Below, one piece after another: positions 7,495 to 12,658 of a DNA stretch of 12,658 nucleotides; the stretch's first letter is position 1, and every line of letters starts with the position of its first letter. The DNA lies in assembly GCA_002353295.1 (NCBI GenBank), contig DEJG01000016.1:119284-131941 (forward strand), in the 5' to 3' direction. The stretch is from Prevotella sp. UBA2754 (GTDB lineage: Bacteria > Bacteroidota > Bacteroidia > Bacteroidales > Bacteroidaceae). Under the pieces are notes generated by a model, which worked only from the letters and a program-made list of their open reading frames with translations, was not told the origin of the DNA and did no database searches. A program made the position numbers and the translations under genes.

Positions 7495-7902
7495 ATTTAA
7501 TGTCACACAGATCTCACGGATCCCACAGATTCCTAATGATTCTAGAGCGAACTGCTGTCGCAGTTATGTTGTGCTGCAGGGCCTTCTGCGCTCATGCAAG
7601 CATGGCTCCGAATCCCCTACATCCCAACACCACCTTCTTCGAGGATGGTTCGCTCTAGAATCATTCCCACAGATTTTATCTTCTATTGGGGATTGAAACT
7701 TGAACCCAGAACCTTGAAAAAATCTGTGGAAAATGGTGATGGATAGAACCACGTCGTCAGAGGTGGTTACACGATTTTAAGGGGTTATTAGCCAAGCTAG
7801 CTTGAGATAATAAGCACTTAGAATTGGGTGAAACAGCATAAGCTGTTCTATCCATTACCATTTAAAATCTGTGAGATCTGAGAGATCTGTGTGACAATTT
7901 AA
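7495..7902. repeat. Possible 6 bp target duplication around repeat copy 3
   Basis: ATTTAA directly precedes the element (7495-7500) and directly follows it (7897-7902). This is the placing expected of a target-site duplication, but the motif is AT-rich and could match by chance. Copies 1 and 2 show no such pair. Confidence 0.35.
7501..7896. repeat. Cloverleaf repeat element, copy 3 (396 bp), with a different hairpin I
   Basis: Terminal repeats are 7501-7538 and 7859-7896. Hairpin I differs in sequence from copies 1 and 2 but is a perfect 18 bp stem: AATGATTCTAGAGCGAAC (7535-7552) with GTTCGCTCTAGAATCATT (7648-7665). Within its loop CTGC-TGTC-GCAG keeps the small stem, and CATGC-AA-GCATG (read on the plus strand) replaces CAAGT-AA-ACTTG, both bases of two pairs having changed. 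Hairpin II is stronger here (CCACAGATTTT with AAAATCTGTGG). Hairpin III (from about 7735) is nearly identical to the other copies. An extra ATCTGTGAAATC fragment follows the right end at 7903-7914. Confidence 0.85.
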
Positions 7903-7943
7903 ATCTGTGAAATCAATACAACTAAAAAATAATTTCTGTAATT

Positions 7944-7976
7944 TCTGTATTTTCTGTTTGAAAAATCGTATCTTTG
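7944..7976 (+). promoter_or_regulatory. Promoter of the antiterminator gene
   Basis: TATCTTTG (7969-7976) with TCTG at 7944-7947, spacing 21 nt. It leaves a leader of only some ten bases before the start codon and rules out the longer reading frame that begins at 7907. Confidence 0.65.
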
Positions 7977-7993
7977 CAAACAGTAAAGGACAA

Positions 7994-8608
7994 ATGATGA
8001 CAATAACGCCCACGGAAAAACGCCTACAACTTCATTGGTACCCCATGCGTATTACCTACGGCCGCCCCGAACGCATGAAACGCTTCCAAGAGATGCTCAA
8101 CCATGAGCATATCGAGAATTTTATGCCCATGCGTGTGGTGTTCGACAAGACCGAAAACTGGGACGTCCGCAAGACCTATGTCCCTGCCGTCAACGGCCTT
8201 ATCTTCGTCCATTCCTCCCAGGAACAACTCACCAATTTGAAGATGACACGCAAGGAGTTCGAACCCATGCGCTATTTCACCAACCATTTCGCAGAAAACG
8301 AGAGCGATCGTATTTTGGTGATCCCCGATGGGCAGATGGAGAACTTCATGCGTACCTATAAGCGACTTGACTCCCGTATCGCACTGTTGGAATATACCGA
8401 TTTTATCGCCAAACCAGGCAAGCGTGTCCGCATCACACAGGGTGATTTTGAAAACACCGTCGGCACCGTCAAGCGCATCAAGAAGAGTCAGTGTGTCGTC
8501 GTCGAGATAGAGGGGTTTACAGCCCTTGCCATAACCTTTGTCCCCCCCGCATGGCTTGAGGAAATCTCCGAGTCCGACTACCAGCAAATCATGAGTGTAA
8601 AGAAATAA
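7994..8608 (+). CDS. UpxY/NusG-like transcription antiterminator
   Basis: A 204-aa NusG paralogue. The N-terminal NGN domain spans about 12-120 (LHWYPMRITYGRPERMKRF at 13-31, and RKTYVPAVNGLIFVH at 59-73), and the C-terminal KOW-type domain about 140-190 (GKRVRITQGDFENTVGTVKRI). Bacteroidales use such UpxY-family proteins to stop premature termination in capsular and other surface-polysaccharide operons; the protein binds RNA polymerase. The start at 7994 follows AAAGGA at 7985-7990 and the promoter at 7969-7976; ATG 7997 is an alternative. Unusually, the gene is closed by its own terminator and meets a convergent operon, so it does not head a polysaccharide operon here; the nearest polysaccharide gene, rfbC, is 3 kb away. 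Its target is not visible. Confidence 0.85.
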   Translation: MMTITPTEKRLQLHWYPMRITYGRPERMKRFQEMLNHEHIENFMPMRVVFDKTENWDVRKTYVPAVNGLIFVHSSQEQLTNLKMTRKEFEPMRYFTNHFAENESDRILVIPDGQMENFMRTYKRLDSRIALLEYTDFIAKPGKRVRITQGDFENTVGTVKRIKKSQCVVVEIEGFTALAITFVPPAWLEEISESDYQQIMSVKK

Positions 8609-8612
8609 AAAA

Positions 8613-8649
8613 ATAGAAATGCTCCAGCATAGCGCCGGGGCATTTCTAT
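8613..8649. terminator. Bidirectional terminator between convergent genes
   Basis: ATAGAAATGCTCC (8613-8625) pairs with GGGGCATTTCTAT (8637-8649) with one G-T pair. It has an A-run on the left and T-rich sequence on the right, so it can end both the antiterminator gene and the minus-strand amidase operon. Confidence 0.8.
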
Positions 8650-8660
8650 CATTTGAGAGT

Positions 8661-9074
8661 TTACAAGTCCCGATATTCGTGGACTGCGTCAAAGCATGGA
8701 CAATCCTTGAGTGGATTCAGATCGTGGTGGCCCACTATCAAGGCATGCGGATATCGCCCTTTCAGTTCCTGCAACAAGCGGAGCATCTCCTGCTTCTGAG
8801 CTTTTGTGCGCGTGTCTGCCGATATACCGTTCGCATCGAGTCCACCCTCATAGCATACACCGATGGAGTGTTTGTTATGCCCCTTGCAGTGAGCCCCGAC
8901 CATATATTCCGGTCGTCCCGTTTCCAGTTTTCCGTTGCGTCGGATGACGTAGTGGTAGCCGATGCCGAGGTGAAACCCCCGTTGGCGATGCCACGCATCC
9001 ATCTGTGTTGCTGACGACTGTTGGTCCGGTCTGACGGCAGAGCAATGAACTACAATCAGTGTTATTTGTCTCAT
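8661..9074 (-). CDS. N-acetylmuramoyl-L-alanine amidase (Amidase_2, T7-lysozyme type)
   Basis: A 137-aa zinc amidase that cuts between the glycan and the stem peptide in peptidoglycan. Expected Zn ligands are H10 (VVHCSA), H117 (GHHDLNP) and C125 (KDCPCF); K123 and Y40 match the catalytic K128 and Y46 of T7 lysozyme, with H117-K123-C125 spaced exactly as in T7. There is no signal peptide or cell-wall-binding domain, so export would need another route such as a holin or lysis. Start at ATG 9074 overlaps the smalltalk stop codon as ATGA, implying translational coupling; a TTG at 9083 is less likely. It is the last gene of the HU-like/smalltalk/amidase operon, a phage-like trio recurrent in Bacteroides and Prevotella genomes. 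Confidence 0.92.
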   Translation of the reverse strand: MRQITLIVVHCSAVRPDQQSSATQMDAWHRQRGFHLGIGYHYVIRRNGKLETGRPEYMVGAHCKGHNKHSIGVCYEGGLDANGISADTRTKAQKQEMLRLLQELKGRYPHALIVGHHDLNPLKDCPCFDAVHEYRDL

Positions 9075-9166
9075 GCTATGCAACTTGATATACCAACCGT
9101 TGTTCCCAGTGCGGTGAGGATACTAATAAGTATCTGAATCACCAATTTCCATGTCTCTTTTTTCAT
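9071..9166 (-). CDS. Smalltalk protein (31 aa)
   Basis: A 31-aa peptide beginning MKKETWKLVIQILISILTAL and ending GISSCIA. It matches the 'smalltalk' family: a charged start, one membrane-spanning hydrophobic stretch and a lipobox-like SSC near the end, normally between an HU-like gene and an amidase, exactly as here. The role is unknown; its place beside an amidase and its single membrane segment allow a holin-like or membrane-anchoring idea, which is inference. Its TGA overlaps the amidase ATG by ATGA. Upstream lie ~100 bp of tandem repeat that separate it from the HU-like gene. Confidence 0.85.
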   Translation of the reverse strand: MKKETWKLVIQILISILTALGTTVGISSCIA

Positions 9167-9180
9167 AACTATATCATTTT

Positions 9181-9274
9181 AAACCTCAAAACCTTAAAAC
9201 CTCAAAACCTTAAAACCTCAAAACCTTAAAACCTCAAAACCTTAAAACCTCAAAACCTTAAAACCTCAAACCTT
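9181..9274. repeat. 16 bp tandem repeat, about 6 units
   Basis: Alternating octamers AAAACCTC and AAAACCTT run without error for almost six 16 bp units (on the transcribed minus strand AAGGTTTTGAGGTTTT). It reaches the last bases of the HU-like gene's stop codon and fills the gap before the smalltalk gene. Such perfect arrays can change length by slippage, which would alter the distance between the two genes. Confidence 0.95.
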
Positions 9275-9830
9275 ACCCCTCTATACTTGGTCCTACATTC
9301 TCAGGATTCTCAGGTGTCTCCGGTGTCTCAGCAGGTGCTTCAACAATCTCTGTTGTCGTCTTTTTGATGCGCTTCAGAGTGGCACGGTTATGGAATATGG
9401 TGTTCCACTCCTTAGGCAGATCAACCTCGATACTGACTGAGCAATCGTTGATACCGAGGTCGCTGGGTGTGAGCTCGCGGTTCACATCAATCTTGGCAGC
9501 TTTCTCAGGATCCTCTTCAGCAGCCTTGCGTGCCTCCAGTTTCGCTTTCAGTTCACTCTGCTTGATACAGCCACTCACCTTTGGGCGGAAAGTCAGTCCA
9601 CTCGGTGAACAGATAACCTTCGCGTTGAGGCTCAGGATCTCAGGCAGTTTGTCCTCAATCTGTTGCATCACTGCAGCAACGTCAGCCGCTGTCACGGTAC
9701 TGCCATGTGCCATTCGTACACACCAGTCATTGAAGTCAACAGTCTGTGTGTTCACCAGACGAGGAACCACGATCAGCTCGTTCAGCAACTGGTTCATTTG
9801 TTTTTGAAACTGTACGGTTAAATTACCCAT
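9273..9830 (-). CDS. HU-like (HU-HIG type) DNA-binding protein
   Basis: A 185-aa protein. Residues 20-90 follow the HU plan of this Bacteroidetes group: RLVNTQTVDFNDWCVRMAHG, then STVTAADVAAVMQQIEDKLPEIL (helix pair) and KVICSPSGLTFRPKVSG (beta arm). Residues 92-115 are charged (lysine/alanine/glutamate) and are an unusual insert, followed by INDCSVSIEVDLPKEWN (128-143) and an acidic, proline-rich tail with AETPETPENPEN. The predicted role is DNA binding or bending; the partner is unknown. Start ATG 9830 is preferred; a GTG at 9839 would add three residues. It heads the operon with the smalltalk and amidase genes and has a promoter at 9905-9936. Confidence 0.8.
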   Translation of the reverse strand: MGNLTVQFQKQMNQLLNELIVVPRLVNTQTVDFNDWCVRMAHGSTVTAADVAAVMQQIEDKLPEILSLNAKVICSPSGLTFRPKVSGCIKQSELKAKLEARKAAEEDPEKAAKIDVNRELTPSDLGINDCSVSIEVDLPKEWNTIFHNRATLKRIKKTTTEIVEAPAETPETPENPENVGPSIEG

Positions 9831-9839
9831 AATCTTCAC

Positions 9840-9857
9840 GCCCCTTGCCGGTAGGGG
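9840..9857 (-). promoter_or_regulatory. Small hairpin in the HU-like gene leader
   Basis: CCCC (9841-9844) and GGGG (9854-9857) can pair around TTGCCGGTA just upstream of the start. It is short, so a role is uncertain. Confidence 0.3.
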
Positions 9858-9904
9858 ACTTCCTGTTTTTCACTTTTGCAACATTGCTGGGTGAACCGGC
9901 GATG

Positions 9905-9936
9905 CAAAAGTACGATGAGCCGAACGCGAAGTCAAG
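9905..9936 (-). promoter_or_regulatory. Promoter of the HU-like operon
   Basis: On the minus strand CTTG (9936-9933), 20 nt, then TACTTTTG (9912-9905): a close match to the TTTG / TAnnTTTG pattern. The leader to ATG 9830 is about 70 nt. The rest of the gap up to 10109 is AT-rich with no recognised gene and no clear forward promoter. Confidence 0.7.
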
Positions 9937-10109
9937 CACTGAAATCATGAACTTTCGGGCTTTTTCGGTTCATATTCGTAAAAATAATGTAATCAATCAT
10001 ATAATAATTTATCAACTTTCCCGTTTAGAATAATTAATCAGCCGAGTTTACGTCGGTTTAAACTAGTTTATTCAGGTAAAAAGATGTTTTACTAACAACT
10101 TAATTTAAT

Positions 10110-11507
10110 ATGGAATCAACTATAAAAACAGATTTAGAGGTAAGATTGCGTACCCTTTTAAGTTTGGTGAATTGTGTGTGCGACAGTATGAACACCATTA
10201 CCATGCAGACCTTGTCGGTAGGTATTGCCACAGAGGCGATGACGCTGACGTTGAAGTTACAGTCGATGCTTAGTCGTTGGCATGTCTATCTACCTTTCCA
10301 TGAATGTATCGGTGTAGACTTCAGGGTGTGGCTCACTTTATTTGAGAAGGACGTCCGTGACCATGTGAAACAGGTCAACGAAGTGGTAGCATCTGTCCGT
10401 TCGATGAGCGGGGAGAGCGACAAGGCGTGCAGAGCGCGAGATTATCAGGCGTTGAATGTCTTTCACGAAAACTATGTCGTCTATCTGAGTGAGAAGTTAA
10501 AAGACAGTTCTTCGGTGTCTGACATGGAGTTGGAGATGAAGATCAAGCCATGGATAGACACCTGTTTCAAGATGTTAGGCCAGCAGCCCTTCATGGCTTA
10601 TAGTCTTGACATGGCGTTAGAATGTCTCATTGATGCTTTGCAGCAGATAGACGATTTCTTTAGTAGCGAATTCAGTGAAGAGCAGTTCAGATGCCTGTCA
10701 CACCGTCTTTATCACCGTCTTTGTCCTTCGGCAAGGAAAGACGCCAAACAGGAAATCCACTGTTTGAAAAACTCCTGGCCCGCCCACCGCTGTAAAGAGC
10801 GTGCTCAGCGGACGCGTGCAGAACTCATAGAAGAGGTACGGCAAACCTATGCCTCGTTAACCCTGGATGATTATATCGACATAGAGCGTCCCAATCCACT
10901 TGAAGATGTAGAATTCGGCCGTTTCCTCTTTGTCAATCGCAACCAGCTGACAAAGGATGAAGTTGTATCCCTTTTTCTCGATCTCTATCGGATCCAAGCC
11001 TTGAATTGTCTGATAGACCCCCAGGGTGCAGAGGCCGACTTATCGGCAGTCACGTTAAACGAAGAGCGTAAGGTGGTTTATCATCGATTAAAGGATCTTG
11101 TTCAGCGGGCAGAGTGGAAGGAAGGCATGACTGCAGACCGTGTCCTGCATTGCTTTGCACAGTTGTTATTGCCCCCTTCATCTCAGGCAAAGACGCCCGT
11201 GATAGATTCAGAATATACAGCGATGTTTTGGCGTTTACTTTTATGTCGTCGTGGTTGTGAAGAAGATTACCGCAGCTTAAAGATCACCTGGCTCAATCTT
11301 GTCGGTTATTTTCGCAGTCGCCGTTGTCTGAAAGGAGGAAGTCCTACCCTTTGCAGTCATTTTTTCCCTAACGGAACACCAGAAGGTCGACACAATGACA
11401 GAGATTATAATGCTATCGGAAAAGGTGCCGGCGACCGTGCCGGCAACGATTTTCATGACCTCATAGGAATACTCGATCAACTCCTTGGTCTCGAACCCCC
11501 AAAATAG
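10110..11507 (+). CDS. Hypothetical protein, 465 aa, family not recognised
   Basis: I do not recognise this protein. It has no signal peptide or membrane segment and looks like a largely helical, cytoplasmic protein. The first 240 residues are rich in helix-forming and charged residues, with cysteines scattered throughout. A middle part holds TYASLTLDDYIDIERPNPLEDVEFGRFLFVNRNQL (split here only by reading; residues about 246-280). The C-terminal part has a motif-like FWRLLLCRRGCEEDYRSLKI (about 371-390) followed by WLNLVGYF and a small-residue, histidine/asparagine-rich tail. No catalytic motif is evident. It is divergent from the HU-like gene and upstream of rfbC, but the terminator-like and repeat sequence after it and the rfbC promoter argue against a shared operon. 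The stop codon lies in a CCCCC/GGGGG hairpin. Confidence 0.7.
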   Translation: MESTIKTDLEVRLRTLLSLVNCVCDSMNTITMQTLSVGIATEAMTLTLKLQSMLSRWHVYLPFHECIGVDFRVWLTLFEKDVRDHVKQVNEVVASVRSMSGESDKACRARDYQALNVFHENYVVYLSEKLKDSSSVSDMELEMKIKPWIDTCFKMLGQQPFMAYSLDMALECLIDALQQIDDFFSSEFSEEQFRCLSHRLYHRLCPSARKDAKQEIHCLKNSWPAHRCKERAQRTRAELIEEVRQTYASLTLDDYIDIERPNPLEDVEFGRFLFVNRNQLTKDEVVSLFLDLYRIQALNCLIDPQGAEADLSAVTLNEERKVVYHRLKDLVQRAEWKEGMTADRVLHCFAQLLLPPSSQAKTPVIDSEYTAMFWRLLLCRRGCEEDYRSLKITWLNLVGYFRSRRCLKGGSPTLCSHFFPNGTPEGRHNDRDYNAIGKGAGDRAGNDFHDLIGILDQLLGLEPPK

Positions 11508-11570
11508 GGGGTCTCGAGCCAAAACGGGCATTGGCTCGAGCCAGAACCCGATTTGGCTCGAGCCAATCCG
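11485..11570. repeat. 22 bp-phased palindromic repeat around CTCGAG
   Basis: CTCGAG occurs at 11513, 11535 and 11557, exactly 22 bp apart; a variant CTCGAA lies at 11490, 23 bp earlier, inside the end of the preceding gene. The last two are centred in perfect palindromes TGGCTCGAGCCA (11532-11543; 11554-11565, extendable to 14 bp). CCCCC (11496-11500) and GGGGG (11507-11511) form a hairpin that overlaps the stop codon of the 465-aa gene. Two-turn phasing suggests protein-binding sites or a folded 3' end; which one is not decided by the sequence. Confidence 0.75.
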
Positions 11571-11597
11571 ACCCCTGCCTCCAGTACTTCTGTTTGA

Positions 11598-11623
11598 GAA
11601 AACCCAAAATTCTTTTGGTTTTC
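11598..11623. promoter_or_regulatory. Hairpin overlapping the rfbC -33 box
   Basis: GAAAACCCAAAA (11598-11609) pairs with TTTTGGTTTTC (11613-11623) with one bulged C and loop TTC. It could end transcription arriving from the 465-aa gene (the T-rich right arm gives a U-tract) or be a binding site at the promoter. Confidence 0.45.
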
Positions 11624-11645
11624 TTCTCATTTATCCGTAACTTTG
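11614..11645 (+). promoter_or_regulatory. Promoter of rfbC
   Basis: TTTG (11614-11617), 20 nt, then TAACTTTG (11638-11645), a full match to the Bacteroidetes pattern. The start codon at 11652 is only 6 bp beyond the box, so the transcript may be nearly leaderless. Confidence 0.8.
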
Positions 11646-11651
11646 CATCCG

Positions 11652-12320
11652 ATGAACGTAATCCAAACAGCCATTGACGGCATAGTAATCATAGAACCAC
11701 GCATCTTCGAAGATGCCCGTGGCTATTTCTTCGAATCTTTTTCCCAACGAGAATTCGACGAGAAAGTATTACCCCTACTTCAGACTTCAGCCATCAGCCC
11801 TCAGACTTCACTCCGTTTTGTGCAGGACAACGAGAGTAAATCATCCTACGGAGTGATGCGCGGCTTGCATTTCCAGCGTCCCCCTTTCACTCAGAGCAAG
11901 TTAGTACGCTGTGTGAAGGGTGCAGTACTCGATGTCGCAGTAGATATCCGTAAAGGTAGTCCAACCTACGGTCAGCATGTCGAGTGCCTCCTTTGCGCTC
12001 ATGACGAAGAAGGTGCACGTATTGCCGAGAAGTATAAAGAATCAGTTAGCCTCCCTAAACAGGGAGGTTTGGAGGGTCTCATCGGTCTCCAGTTCTTCAT
12101 TCCGAAGGGCTTTGCCCACGGCTTTGCTGTGTTAAGTGAGACCGCGGTATTCCAGTACAAATGCGATGAATTCTATCATCCAGAGGCAGATGGTGGTATT
12201 AGCATCTTGGATGACTCCCTTGGAATAAATTGGCATATCCCGACAGACAAAGTCATATTATCAGAAAAAGACACCAAACATCCATTATTAAAAGATTTTG
12301 ACAGTCCATTTGTTATTTAA
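11652..12320 (+). CDS. rfbC: dTDP-4-dehydrorhamnose 3,5-epimerase with two extra segments
   Basis: Third enzyme of dTDP-L-rhamnose synthesis (epimerises dTDP-4-keto-6-deoxyglucose at C3 and C5), needed for rhamnose-containing surface polysaccharides. The cupin core is clear: DARGYFFESFSQREF (21-35), FVQDNESKSSYGVMRGLHFQ (56-75) with catalytic-base candidate H73, KLVRCVKGAVLDVAVDIRKG, FFIPKGFAHGFAVLS, and AVFQYKCDEFYHPEADGG with Y169/Y175 as tyrosine candidates. At 222 aa it is longer than most family members (about 185-190). The surplus is in two places: around residues 43-54 (QTSAISPQTSLR), and 115-146 (from CAHDEEGARIAEKYKESVSL to LEGLIG). The DNA of both is repeat-like. The frame stays open, so the enzyme may still work. 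Start ATG 11652; a TTG at 11643 lies in the promoter box. Confidence 0.93.
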   Translation: MNVIQTAIDGIVIIEPRIFEDARGYFFESFSQREFDEKVLPLLQTSAISPQTSLRFVQDNESKSSYGVMRGLHFQRPPFTQSKLVRCVKGAVLDVAVDIRKGSPTYGQHVECLLCAHDEEGARIAEKYKESVSLPKQGGLEGLIGLQFFIPKGFAHGFAVLSETAVFQYKCDEFYHPEADGGISILDDSLGINWHIPTDKVILSEKDTKHPLLKDFDSPFVI

Positions 12321-12339
12321 AAAATAATTCGTATCTTTG
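12309..12339 (+). promoter_or_regulatory. Promoter upstream of the nucleotidyltransferase
   Basis: TTTG (12309-12312), overlapping the end of rfbC, 19 nt, then TATCTTTG (12332-12339). It gives a leader of about 150 nt before the nucleotidyltransferase ATG, so the gap may hold regulatory sequence or small reading frames. Confidence 0.75.
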
Positions 12340-12349
12340 CACCCGATAA

Positions 12350-12453
12350 ATGTACATTAATCACAATGTTGCTGAATGTCAGTGCATATGATGAAGCGTG
12401 ACATATCACTTAATAACCCCACTATGTTAGCCTCTGCCTCCCCCAGGCAGTGA
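12350..12453 (+). other. Two candidate leader peptides, ATGA-coupled
   Basis: Downstream of a good promoter, ATG 12350 opens a 13-codon frame (MYINHNVAECQCI) ending at 12389-12391. Its stop overlaps an ATG at 12388 that opens a 21-codon frame (starting MMKRDISLNN, ending at 12451-12453). Neither has a clear ribosome site and both may be chance. The region after them is pyrimidine-rich (CCCCCTCC). Confidence 0.3.
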
Positions 12454-12493
12454 CCCCCTCCTATTTCGCATTTTTTCACCAAATATTTAGGAT

Positions 12494-12658
12494 ATGAACA
12501 AGAAGTCAGTATTGAATCGCCTTTCGTCACTAAAGGCTCCTCTGATGGCAGTGGGGGTCTCGCAGTTGGGTTTGTTCGGTTCAACAGTACGTGGCGAGAA
12601 CACCCGTAAGAGTGATATAGACATCCTCATTGACTTCAATGCCGATCAGGAGACATAC
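12494..12658 (+). CDS. MNT-type nucleotidyltransferase, 5' part
   Basis: The first 55 codons run to the window end. The text LGLFGSTVRGENTRKSDIDI holds the minimal nucleotidyltransferase signature: G29-S30 and R33-G34, then the metal-binding D41-x-D43 (SDIDILIDF). Such proteins often pair with a HEPN-domain partner as a toxin-antitoxin unit (MntA adds AMP to HepT), or occur alone. The partner, if any, would be beyond the window, so a system cannot be claimed. The start is ATG 12494, with an upstream promoter at 12309-12339. Confidence 0.85.
   Translation, partial: MNKKSVLNRLSSLKAPLMAVGVSQLGLFGSTVRGENTRKSDIDILIDFNADQETY

Noticed and set aside
5583..7896. Group II intron, retron or CRISPR-type RNA
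   Set aside because: No domain V-like hairpin, no reverse transcriptase, no branch-point features; elements have matching terminal inverted repeats instead.
11277..11630. Minus-strand 117-codon frame
   Set aside because: Antisense to the 465-aa gene end and the palindromic array; no promoter pattern and implausible composition.
12388..12453. Fragment of a Maf-type gene (MLASASPRQ resembles the LASxSPRR motif)
   Set aside because: Only nine residues match, at the end rather than the start of the frame, with no further Maf sequence.

Overview
The window looks like a chromosomal segment of a Bacteroidales bacterium, most likely Prevotella or a close relative. Several genes are preceded by the Bacteroidetes promoter pattern (TTTG-like box, 19-21 nt, TAnnTTTG), Shine-Dalgarno sequences are mostly absent, and the gene set fits the order: FrdA/SdhA-FrdB/SdhB, a DUF4143-type ATPase, a UpxY/NusG-like antiterminator, and a divergent HU-like / 'smalltalk' / amidase trio. 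The assignment rests on sequence reading only.

Region 1 (1-1940): 3' part of the fumarate reductase/succinate dehydrogenase flavoprotein gene and the complete iron-sulfur subunit gene, closed by a strong terminator. Region 2 (1934-3342): three to four 28-29 bp palindromes, the last three phased at 42 bp, running straight into a DUF4143-family ATPase gene that is cut exactly at its Walker A motif. Region 3 (3477-5579): a periplasmic-sensor histidine-kinase-like protein whose two DHp-like helical segments both lack the phosphoacceptor histidine.

Region 4 (5583-7896) is the most unusual part. Three copies of a ~395 bp element with 38 bp terminal inverted repeats lie in the same orientation, each beginning 4-7 bp after a stop codon (histidine-kinase-like gene, GxxExxY gene, formate/nitrite-channel gene). 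Each can fold as a closed terminal stem with three branches, a cloverleaf. The first branch has changed its sequence in copy 3 while keeping a perfect 18 bp stem, which points to selection on structure, or to exchange of a whole hairpin cassette. I do not recognise this element as a described family.

Region 5 (7944-9936): a UpxY/NusG-like gene converges on a divergently oriented operon (HU-like DNA-binding protein, 31-aa smalltalk protein, Zn amidase); the two share a bidirectional terminator. A 16 bp tandem repeat sits between the HU-like and smalltalk genes. Region 6 (10110-12658): an unrecognised 465-aa protein, a 22 bp-phased palindromic repeat, dTDP-4-dehydrorhamnose 3,5-epimerase (rfbC/rmlC) with two extra in-frame segments, and the start of an MNT-type nucleotidyltransferase. 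The antiterminator, amidase/HU trio and rfbC together suggest the edge of a surface-polysaccharide locus, but no glycosyltransferase is inside the window.
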